The position numbers and the translations under genes are program-made. Shown here one piece after another: positions 23,901-35,900 of a stretch of DNA of 64,000 nucleotides. Numbering within the stretch: position 1 is the stretch's first letter; every line of letters starts with the position of its first letter. This stretch comes from Aedes albopictus (Eukaryota; Arthropoda; Insecta; Diptera; Culicidae): positions 338,842,263-338,906,262 of the forward strand of contig NC_085138.1 in assembly GCF_035046485.1 (NCBI RefSeq). The letters are read 5' to 3'. The notes under the pieces are model-generated. The model did not search any database, was not told the DNA's origin, and saw only the letters and a program-made list of their open reading frames with translations.

Positions 23901-26900
23901 CCACATGAATTGTGAACGATTTATGGTATGGATCATACGACCTGAGGTCTGACTTGTGATATTTGGCAGTTATTTGAAAAGATTGAAGATAGATCTTATT
24001 AACAGCTGCCAAGCAATACATACCAGACAGACATCAGAGTGTTTGATTCTTATCATAAAATGTGCATATCATTCTGGCGGACGTTAGTGCTCATAAATGT
24101 TGGATATAAATGTTAGCGGGAAATCTCGCGGGAAATATAAAATCTATGGATTTTCAAAAGCGAAAACTGCTTACAAATAACAACAAATATTATTGTATTT
24201 TTATTGTAACAACGATTCATTTGACGCCATTCAATTAAATGTATTTGTATTGTAAGAACAATGAAAAAACATTAAGATATATTGTTATCTTTTGAAAATT
24301 GCCCTAAAAATGTCTCATAAAAACACAATACATTCTATTGTTTTTCGCGAAAAAGTGTATGAAAATTTTCTCAAAATTTTATGGTTAAGATACATAACGA
24401 CCACCATTTTTTATTGTAAAAGTGCCATTTACCATTCGCCGAATGGTATAGAACAATAGGGGTGATGGTGAGTGTGTTGTGTAAATTACAATATGTTTAA
24501 TGGTGAATATTTTTCGAAAAAATGGTGTTGTAACAATAAAATTTATCGTATTTTTATGATACTTTTTATCAGGGAAAGCCTTGGTAAAAGCAACATGTTC
24601 TAGAGTTGCTGAAATTTATGAATACGCTGCAAAAACTAGCATACACCTATTTAATCCTAACGCATAAGTATATGCGCTTCTTAAACACTGTTAGGTTTTA
24701 AGGAAATGTAGGTTCAGATAGAATGCTCCTAAGAACTCTCCGCTTGGCCGATAGCCGTAGAAAACGTAAACAAACGAAAAACTTTTATATTTTTGTTAGA
24801 TTTTTAAGGGTGGTGGTGTTTCGTATTTTTGAGGCTGTTTGAGTGGTAGAGTAATCAATCAGGATCTTATTACTCCGGCTGCTGCTGTGAGTAAAACAAG
24901 TGTTGCTTTTTTCACTGAAAATTTTCTTTGCTTCGCTGAGCAACATGACGTTTTCTTCCAGCGAAGGCTTACGCGATACAGAAAATCGCTGAATTTCACA
25001 CTAACACTGCAGAAAATCTGTCAAAAATAACTCAATACACATGCATTTTCAGCGAAAAGATCTATTTGCGTGACAACAATCCACTCACATGACTACCGGG
25101 CGGCCGCCGTCAAATATCAGGATTGCCAACTGTCCGGCGACTGCTGTCAGTTTTCTTTGTCGCCGAATCTGGCGCTGGGTCTTCGGCGCGAAAACCCAAA
25201 GGTGGGAATAAAATTTTGGGGTTTGCGCGCAATAATTATTCGAGCACAGCTGTAATGCCGGTAACGATGCAATCCCCATCCATCAGGTGCTTCGGAAACC
25301 TCGATCACAATCGGACTCTAGAGAAAGAAGCTTAGTGTGGTCACAGACAAACAGACGTAACACTCTTCAAAACGGCTTGGCACATGCATTTAACGATCAA
25401 TTCGAATTTAATTTGATTTGCGCGATCCTTCCATCAGAGGCGCTAGTGTTCGATCGCTTTGACGTTTGCCAGTGTACACGTTGCTGAATGATGCAAACGA
25501 AAATTACAGGCTATTTGTGTAGTAGTGTGCGTGTTATAGCAAATATCAAATCGAAATCCATTATGGCCGACATTGTCACGCGCGGTTATATTTACCAACA
25601 AGTGGCAGTGTGCTGATGAAAAAGACACCGCGGAAAAGTTTTCGATGATTTTTCATTAAGAGTTACGTCTGTTTGTCTGTGGTGTTCATTCATTTATTTA
25701 GTTAACATCAAATTCATGATAATACTGAATCAACAATTTGCCGCCATAATACTCGATTTGCAGCTGCAGCTCTCCAACGTCAGTCACGCCCAACACTCGC
25801 CAGATCACGCTCCACCTCCTCCCATCGTGCTCTCTGCGCTCCACGCCTTCTTGTACCAACCGGATGGTTAGCAAACACCAACTTTGCAGGGTTGTTGTCC
25901 GGCATTCTTGCAACATGCCCTGCCCATCGTATCCTTCCGGCTTTGGCCACTTTCTGGATGCTGGGTTCGCCGTAAAGTGCAGCGAGCTCGTGGTTCATCC
26001 TTCTCCGCCACACACTGTTCTCCTGCACGCCGCCGAAGATCGCCCTTAGCACCCGTCGCTTGAAAACTCCGAGTGCTTGCAGGTCCTCCTCGAGCATCGT
26101 CCATGTCTCGTGTCCGTAGAGAACCACCGGTCGTATTAGCGTCTTGTACATGGTACATTTCTAGGGCCCATATAGCCGAGGCGGTAAACGCACGGGTATT
26201 CAGCATGACCATGCTGAGGGTGACGGGTTCGATTCCCGGTCGGTCCAGGATCTTTTCGTAAAGGAAATTTCCTTGACTTCCTTGGGCATAGAGTATATTC
26301 GTGCCTGCCACACGATATACGCATGCAAAATGGTCATTGGCAGAGGAAGCTCTCAGTTAAAAACTGTGGAAGTGCTCATTGAACACTAAGCTGAGAAGCA
26401 GGCTTTGTCCCAGCGAGGACGTTACGCCAACAAGGGGAGAGGACATGGTACATTTGGTGCGGGGGTGAATCTTTTTTGACCGCAGTTTCTTCTGGAGCCC
26501 ATAATAGGCACGACTTCCACTGATGATGCGCCTTCGTATTTCACGGCTCACGTTATTGTCAGCCGTTAGCAAGGAACCGAGGTAGACGAATTCTTCTACC
26601 ACCTCGAAAGTATCCTCGTCTATCGTAACATTGCTGCCAAGGCTTGTCCTGTCTCGCTCAGTCCCACCTACCAGCATGTACTTTGTCTTAGCCGCATTCA
26701 CCACCAGTCCGACCTTTGCTGCTTCGCGTTTCAGGCGGGTGTACAGTTCTGCCACCGTTCCAAATGTTCTAGCAATAATATCCATGTCATCCGCAAAACA
26801 GACAAATTGGCCGGATTTCGTGAAGATCGTACCCCGGCTGTTGAGCCCGGCTCGTCGCATAACACCTTCCAGGGCGATGTTGAATAGTAGGCAGGAAAGT

Positions 26901-29900
26901 CCGTCACCTTGTCGTAGTCCCCGTCGAGATTCAAATGAACTGGATAGTTCACCCGAAATTCTTATGCTGTTCTGCACACCGTCCATCGTTGCTCTTATCA
27001 GTCTAGTCAGCTTCTCGGGAAAGCTGTTCTCGTCCATAATTTTCCATAGCTCTGTGCGGTCGATACTGTCGTATGCCGCTTTGAAGTCGATGAACAGGTG
27101 ATGCGTTGGGACCTGGTATTCACGGCATTTCTGGAGGATTTGCCGTACGGTGAAGATCTGGTCCGTTGTCGACTGGCCGTCGATGAAACCGGCTTGGTAA
27201 CTTCCCACGAACTCATTTACTTTAGGTGAAAGACGACGGAAGATGATCTGGGATAGCACTTTGTAGGCGGCATTCAAAATGGTGATCGCTCGAAAGTTCT
27301 CATACATTAACTTGTCGCCTTTCTTGTGGATGGGACAGATTATCCCTTCCTTCCACTCTGTCTGTGGTGTGGTGATGGGAAATTAAACCCACCCGAAGTT
27401 TTTCTATTGACGTTTGCTTCAATAAGAATGAAGAATAATTATTCCTGATTAATTATCCTTTCGTTTATGTAGCTCATTGAATCTATTGATCAAAAGAAGA
27501 TCGTATTTCAGTAACATTCTTAAGCTTGCTTTAATGCTTCCATTGGTACAAGGCTAAAGATAATTTTATTACGGATTTAGGTAATTTGACTGGTTTTAAG
27601 AGCGATATGATATAATATGCATGAGGCTTTGAAAAAAGTTTTTGGTTCAATTTCTGTATTAAACTTGAATATGTTTTATTCAACGGACTTCTAGGTATCT
27701 TCAGTACACACTGTTTTAAAGTTACTTATGTTGTTAATGCTGCTTTGCAACATAAATTTCTTCAGTAAATCTGAAAGAGCTTTCAAATTCCATGATAAAA
27801 CCTCAATAAATAGTATCTAAAATCAAAAGGCATAGAAATTGTTACTTATATTATATTTGATTCGACTATGCTTAAATAGTTGTTTTCTGCAAAAAAAATA
27901 CATTTATTTCTTTCTTGAAATACAATTCTACCGAACTGAACTTTTATGAACTTGAAAGTTTGGATACAGTTCCGAGTAGCATCTTAAGCAGCTTTCAAGC
28001 TGCTTAAGAGGATAGCAATGGGCCTTGACGGAACTTGTGTGCGAAGTTCCAGCAAGGGTTATCGTTAGCCTCTTAAGCAGGCAGAAAGTTCCATTTGGAA
28101 CTTTATCTGAACTTCGGGGAACTTGAAAGTGCATTTTGTCATGGGAAGCTGAACTTTTGGTTACTTGGGCAGGAGGGTATAAGAAATAAAGAAATTTATC
28201 CATTCCGTGTCGGGAAAAATCTCCATGCGCAATCTTTTAACAAAAGAGTAAGTAAGCGTCTAACATAAAGACTTCCTACTTTTCATATAAAAATTATACA
28301 CATAAATTTCAAGCGAGGGGCCACAAATCCAGAAGATGCATATTTGCTTCCGCAAGACGTGCATCAGATTTAAAGATAGCAAATATCTTTTTCAGATTTT
28401 CAAGCGATCTCCCTTTAAAAGAATTTATCTGGAAGATTCCTAGAAATTCCTCCAGGAATTTGTTTAAAAAAAATTATTAGTAGTTTCACTGTAAATTCAT
28501 CTGCAAATTCTATCAGGAATTCTTTTTCAAATTCCTCAAGAAGTTTGTTTAAAAAATCCTCCAGGAATTCTTGAGGAATTTCCTTTGGATTTTCTACTAT
28601 TAATGTGTCTGCACATTCCTAGAAATTTAGCCAGGATTTTTTACGGAAAACGCTTGGGAGTTTCACTGGGAATTCCTAAGGAGTTTTTCTAAGAATTCGT
28701 CCAGAAATTCCTGTGGAAATTTCTTCAGAAACTCCTTCGAATTTTCTTCCACAAATACTGCAGATTCCTACAGAAACGTTACCGGGAGTTTATCTAGATT
28801 TTTCTGTGAATTCCTCTAGAAATTCTGCCAGAAATTCTTATTAAAATTTAAATTGAAACTCCTTATAGGGAAATGCTCTAAAACCTTCTCTGAAAATACC
28901 CTGTTCTAGATGTTGCTTTGGAAATTGTACCAGTTATTTCTCTAGAAATACCACCACGAATTGTTTGGAAGTTTTTTAGGTACAGTAGATGTTCGATAAC
29001 TGCAACATGTTTACATTCCACTTAGCGAACGAAAATCCGATACACGGAGACAAATTTCGTTCGTTTGAAACAAAAATATTCATGTTTATTCGGTAAACTG
29101 ATAAAATATTTAAAACTTAAATATTAATTTTTAAAACAAACTCAATTACATATTGATTTCTACAATATCCATTGAAGAGCCCCCCGTTCCGCCGTCGAGA
29201 ACATAAACAAAACTCTCAAGTTCCAGCTGCATCACCAAACAAGATTTCCTCTTGCAAAAAAGGCAAGTTTCACCAAAAGTTTTCACGAAATCCCATTGAT
29301 TTCGGGAGCGTATGTTATCTACATGATGTTGGCATTGAAAGTGCCACGCGGGAAGTGGATTTTCCTAGAGAAGGAAATAATTTTGTAAATTTAATTGGAA
29401 AACAAATATTTCCGTAGGGCCGACCTGCCACAAAAAAAAACAAAAAAAATTACATTTGTTTCTAACATAACCAGTCAGAAGATACATGTTTGTTTCAAAA
29501 ATGGATTGAATTTGCTTCAAATGTGACGTTTGATTTGCTCCAAACAGTTTTATTTTTGTTGCCAGAACAAATTGACAATTTATTTGAGTTTACCTGAAAT
29601 ATTTTTGATTTTACCATGCTTTTTTCTGCGTGATAGCTGCTACGCCTGACAGTGTCATCAAACCATCAACTGACGTAAAATGAACATGAACTTCATCCGA
29701 CTGTTCATTTGGGCTAATTAACATGGTGCACCATTCTGACATTTGGCGGTGCGATAACTGCAAATTGGGAAATTCTCCTGAAAATCCTCCAGTTTCTCTG
29801 AATTTTTTTTTCCAACAAATATGTTGGAAATTGCTCCACGGAAGTCCTTTAATAATTCCTCCAGGAATAATTCTTCCATTCATTTTGAAATTTCTCCAGG

Positions 29901-32900
29901 AATTCGAACAGTAAATTTCTCCGAGAATTCTCCAACACTCTGGAAGTTCTACCCAGGAATTGTTTTGAAATTCCCTCAAGAGTTCCTTCAAAATAACCTG
30001 TTGAATTTCCATCCTCTGGAATCACCTCCTGGGTTTCCTGGGTATATTCTTACAGATATTTTGGAAGAGTTTCTTTAGATTTTATTCTACAATTTCCTCA
30101 ATTCCTCAGCACACACCTCCAAAAACTGCTCTGAGAATAACTTCCTCTCGAATTTCCTCTGCAAACTCCTACAATTTGTTTCAGGAATTCATCTGGAAAT
30201 TTCTCTAAAAATTCATCTCAAAATTCTTTCATGTTTTTTTTTTTTTTTTTTTATAGTGCTTCAGGGGTCTCTCTGAAGTTTCCTTCAAACATTCATCTGG
30301 AAAATCTACCAAGAATTATTTTGAAAATGCCTTACCCTCTGCTTCCCATGGTTGCTCTAGAGCACCCATCGATTTTCGACAAACTCGAGACAAACGAAAT
30401 CAGGTGAGAGTTAGATGGATATGATACAATACTTCTAAAATTAGTACCTCAACTACTATCTACTTGTTTCAATAGTGGACCTATTGATAAAAATCAAAAA
30501 CCTATTGATTTACAACAAAAAAGATTTCAAACAATTTTAGCAATTTTGCAATAATTTTTGTTCAAGCACTTTTTTGGAAACGCTTTTTTGGCATAGAAAT
30601 AGTCGTTCAAAGTAGTGAATAAGTAGTATTCTTTTACAAATTCCTGTGGTAATTCCTTCAGGAACTCCTTTGATTTTTCCTCCACGAATTCCTCTCTAAA
30701 TTTTCCCAGGAATTTGTTTGGAAATTTTCCAGTAATTCTTATAACATTTATCCAGGAATTCGAATTTAGAGGATCCTCTGAAAATGCTCTGAAGATTCCT
30801 CTGGAAATTTTGCCAGGAATTTATTTTAAAATGTCTGAGTGAGTTGTGAACTATACCGATACGCGGGATTCTTCCAACTTATAAAGAACTATAAAACACC
30901 AGTTCATCAGTTGATGTTCAAAATACTTCTGATCTATTTCCTCGATTGCGATACAATTTATACACTGAAACTTGTACATATCTTTAGCTCAAATCTCCGA
31001 AAGAGATAAACTCTCATTTCACCGAACTCAATGCAGAGGTTCTCAACTAGACATTACAACTTCTTCACCCTTTGAAAAAAGATAAAACCTAACAGTTTAA
31101 ATACATGGATAAAATCTGACAGCAACGCTATCTATGCCCGTCTGCATTAGTTCTCTTTTTTTATTATACTTTTACATGCTTGAAGTTCATAGTGTTAAAG
31201 CTAATAATATAAATAATCCACTTTTCTTCGTTTCTTAATTTTTCTCTTGGTACTCCTGACTGGTTTCACTGAAGTTGAAGAACTTTCACGAAAAGCATCT
31301 TCGAATGCAGGAAATTGTTCGAAAATCAATGAATCCGCTGCGTATCCGTAAAAGTCGGAGTCCGAATCCGTTTCTCCGTTGTCCTCTTCTCTTTTCCTTT
31401 TGTGGAGCGCTTGTTCCCCCTTCGAACTCGTTGCTGGAGCCAAATCTTCTCCAAACAAAAAGGAGTCGGCTGCAAAACCGAGGTACTCCAAATCTGCTGC
31501 ATCCTTCGCTTGTTCTTGGCCTTCTGGACTACTGTTGTTGTTGCTGTCAAAAGCCTGTACTGAGGCATCCGGAGTGTTCTCGTGGAAAACCAATCGGGTA
31601 CTACATTTTCCACGAGTGCTTACCGGCACTTTAACTTGACGCCTGTGCGCCGAAAGGACACGACCACCAAGCGATATGCTTTATCTCTTCCATCGTTGCT
31701 TCCTCCGATAAGGCATTCACGTGTTGTCTGTGTACCGATGAACCAGTAAATGTGCTCCTCCAACCGTTATAGAAATGATCCAACCATGTTCGGCCCATGA
31801 GTGGGATGAAATCCTTTCCGCATCGCAACACCACCAAGAACAACTCCATCGTCATGCCATTCAGCTCCGCTACTACCTTTATTTTGCCTAGAACATCTAA
31901 CTTGTTTCCGTCTATAACGAACAACCTTTTCCTGCATGATTCAATCGGGCATCTTCTAAAATGTCGCTGATAGAAATCCTCTGATATAACGCTCTCCGCG
32001 GAACCGCAATCTACCTCCATTGAAATTCTATGCTTCTCAACTACCACATCAGCATAACATGGCTCATTGACCCTATGTTTTGAGGAAATCATCATGCACG
32101 ATGATTCTTCATCTTCCGAATCCGCACTCATTTCGTCCTTTAATCTTTTGAAAAGGCCAGATGTGTGCGCAACAATTGCAGGCTTTTGTGAGTCAATGAA
32201 TTTTACATCGTGGTAGTTTTTTCGAATGCTTTTCCTTTTTAGTCTATAACAAAAATTTTTTGTATGCCCTTTTTTATTGCAATAGGAGCAAACAAAAACT
32301 TTACTGGAACTTCTATCACGACTCTTGCTTCTAGGAGAAAATGACCGATTGTGATCCCAATTCCTACTCCTACTTCTATTTCTGAAACTCGTCCTAACCG
32401 GTGAACGCACTTCCCTTCGACCCAATCTGGCAATCACGCTGTTTTTTCGCTCATCATCACGATCTATAATCCTTGTCCTGACAGAAAATAACTCTTGATT
32501 TACGATCAGCTTCTCTGCTCTTTCCGATGTCAATTCTTCCTCATCAAAAAGTTTCCTTTGTAGCTGACGATCATACACACCAATTACCAGAGCGTCACGA
32601 ATGGCTCGCTCCTTAAAGGCACCAAAATCACAACGTTCAGCAAGCTGTTTTACCGAAAGCACAAAATCCTCAGATTTCTCGCTCTGAGCTTGCCTACGCG
32701 TCCAAAATTTGTAGGTATGGATCACATCAGAATCCTTTTTATCAAAGCGCTTTTTCAGCGCATCAGTTAATTGCTTGTAAGATAAGTCCTTGAAATCGCT
32801 CCGATGGAACAGAAGTTTGAGCTGAGTAAACACCTCAGTCCCACAAACAGCCAGAAAAGAAGTTTTATAACGATCAGCATTGTAATTATTGTGTAGAAAC

Positions 32901-35900
32901 TGCCATTCTAGTTGTTCCAGGTATTGTGAAAACGGTATTGTACTCGGAACAAAAGTTTCTGTGGTGGTGGCCATCGCCATTTTCACTGATCAATATAAAG
33001 CACAAAACAAAAAAAAAACAATAAAATCAAAAAAAATGGATTCTCAACCAAATTCGTCTACACAGCTTTGAAAAAAAAATGATCGAAACAGAAAAATATA
33101 AACGTACCTTGTTGATCACAGCGGTGAAACAAAAATCGCTCTTCAATCCGGTCGCTAGTCCAAAATTACGGCCAAACAGCACAATATCCAACCGGCAGCA
33201 ACAACAACAGCAACGGACACCGTCACAACAGCAGCAACACTTCAGAAATCCTCGCCTCCAGGGTTTTCTTCACTACCCAGGTCGCCAGCAGCAGCAGCAG
33301 CAGTAAATTCAAGCACTCCGCCAAGCTCCTTGTTTTGCTTCGAGGGCAATGACCCAAACAGTCAACACTTTTCTTCTACCACTATTTACGTAACGGCAAG
33401 GCGGCGGCTCAACTCAAGCTGACAAAAACAAATCACTTAATATCTTCTTCCTATTTTTTTATCGTGCGACAGCACAAGAATGTCAGATTTTCGGCTGCCA
33501 CCAACACAAAGCCAAAACGGTATCTTCTATTTTACCGCCTTTAACCACAGTTGACTGTGATGTCGTCAAAAAAATGGCCACACTGAACGGTGCTTGCGTT
33601 GGTTAACAAAAGAAAATGCTGAACAAAGCACAAACCAAATGCAAACTCTTTTGAAATGCGAATTTGCATATGGCGTTTGAAGCAACTAATTTGTTTCACT
33701 TTTCTTTTTCTCCGCAGGGTATAGAAAGCACCTTCACGGTAACAATCAAAATCGGAAAAAAGATTTTCTTTTGAAAATCCGTTCCGACACTGTACTAAAC
33801 GACACCTATTGTTACATAAAAGGAACAAATTCACTGCTTTGCACGCTTGCTAAAGGTTTCACAATTGTTTAACACCACTTACGCCGAAAAAATCTCGCCA
33901 AATGGCAATTTGTAACCGCGGTCGCGACAAAGTGAAATGGTGATGAACAAAACTACTAATATCACTTTTATCCTCGTACGTCACTGAACTATACCGATAC
34001 GCGGGATTCTTCCAACTTATAAAGAACTATAAAACACCAGTTCATCAGTTGATGTTCAAAATACTTCTGATCTATTTCCTCGATTGCGATACAATTTATA
34101 CACTGAAACTTGTACATATCTTTAGCTCAAATCTCCGAAAGAGATAAACTCTCATTTCACCGAACTCAATGCAGAGGTTCTCAACTAGACATTACAAGTT
34201 GCTTCAAAAAATCTTCAAGAAATTCTTTCGGGAGATGTGCTGAAACATTGGAAAGGAGTTGCTCTGAGAATTCTTTCATTTTTTCCAAAAAAATCATTCG
34301 TAAATTTATCTGTTAATTTCTCTATATCCTGTTCTAGATAATACTCCATGCATTCCCCCACGAATTTGTTGTGGAAATTCCATTAGAATTTCCACTGAGA
34401 ATTCCTCTGAAAATCCGTAAGTTCCTATGACATTTTTTCCAAGAAAACTTTTGAGTCTCATTCCTATAGAAACATTTCTGGAAATCATCTAACTCTTCCA
34501 GGCATTCTTTAGAAATTCTTCAGTGCATTCCTTGGGAAATTCCTCTAAAAATTCTACAAATTCGTCCTGCAAATTCTAACAGAAATTCTTTTGAAAATAC
34601 CCTTATGAGCTCCATTAAAAATTCTCTGGAAATTCCTTGCACGAGTTTCTCTGGAATCTCTTTCAGGAATTTCTCTACAAATTCTTACAGATATTTTGGT
34701 GGGGTTTCTCTAGATTTTTTTTTAGAAATTAACTCAGGAAGCTCCTCCAAAAATTGCTCTCTGGAATTTCCCACAGAAACTCCTGCAAATTCCTAAAATT
34801 TTTCAAGTAATTTGTCATGAAATTTCTGTAAGAATTCCTCAATAAATTCCTCAAGGGATTCATTCGGAAAATGCATGGGAAATTCTTCCAAAAATTCAAA
34901 GGAACTTCTTTGGAAATTCATATATCCCTAATTTTTTTTGTAAAAATTCCTTCGGAAAATCTTCCGGAAATTACTCCTGGAGTTTCTCTAGGGGTTCCTT
35001 TAGAATTTCCTTCAGGAATTCTATAAATTCCTGCATATTTTTGCTGTGCATTTATTTTCCGGTAGTGAATTTAATTCACCGGTGCACTCGTCTACAGGTT
35101 TGAACGCTATTTCTTAGCAGTGAGTTACTGTTTTGAGTTACTTCTCCAAAGACAGTTTGTTGTGTAAATGTTGTACAATGAAACACTACTTACTCGAATC
35201 CTTGTCGGACATCTGCGACGTTTGCATCTGCAGCACGCTCCTGGTGTCGGAGTGCTTCTCGTGATCGTGCTCCAGCCCACTGCCGGCATTGGCCAGCTGC
35301 ACCTCGTACACCTCCCGCCAGATGGCGAGCATCTGCTGGACCGTTTCCAGCGCCGTTTCGACGTCTTTCAGATATAGTTCGAGGTGAGCTTTGACGTGCA
35401 GCAGATTCAGATTGTCCGGGAATTCTTCGGTCGCGTCCTGGACGACGGCTAGGGCCTCTTTGGGACGACGGTTGGCCGTTAGGAGAAGGCCAAACAGGTG
35501 CAAACTGGAGGCGTGTTCCGCCCGGAGGGACAATGCGTTTGTGATGTGGAGCAGAGCTTCGGTGATGTTATAGTTGAAGGCATGCTGACATGCCAGGTAG
35601 TATTCTGCCAGGTGATCATGGGGATCCAGGAAAACCGCTTTCTCTAGTGCTTCGAAGGCAAGCTTGTTATAACGATCTTTTTCTGAGACCAGAGTCGAAG
35701 AAACCGCCACCTGTTGCAGACCGATTCCTACGTAGAGCTGAGCACGAGAACGCCTCAATGCTTTAACCTCTTTGGCCAGTGCTTGTTCGGCAAAGGCCAG
35801 CCCTTCCTTGATTTGATCCAGATGTTCATAGCACAGTCGGGCAGCCATCAGGCAACTCAAGCTGTCCATCGGTTCCAGCTTGGAATGTTCCTTCAAGGCA

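Larger units (their letters stand above)
30847..34196 (-). mobile_element. Non-autonomous LTR retrotransposon (Gag-protease only)
   Basis: Two 212-bp LTRs (30847-31058 and 33985-34196) appear identical, begin TG and end CA on the minus strand. They are flanked by the perfect 5-bp duplication AGTTG (30842-30846 and 34197-34201). Between them lie a leader of about 1 kb, ORF1 (Gag with zinc knuckle and retroviral-type protease, 451 codons) and ORF2 (142 codons). There is no reverse transcriptase, RNase H or integrase. A purine-rich tract abuts the 3' LTR. The layout suggests a Ty3/gypsy-type element with most of pol deleted, moved in trans by a full-length relative. Insertion is into intron 3 of TTC7 in the same transcriptional sense. 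Confidence 0.9.

Noticed and set aside
26226..26240. tRNA-like sequences (also 59937, 40629, 17551, 42078) as real tRNA genes
   Set aside because: They lack a foldable acceptor stem and a sensible anticodon arm. They belong to SINEs or to modules inside transposons.
28380..30846. Array blocks as CRISPR or classical satellite DNA
   Set aside because: No constant repeat length, no spacers of fixed size, both orientations mixed; the genome is eukaryotic.
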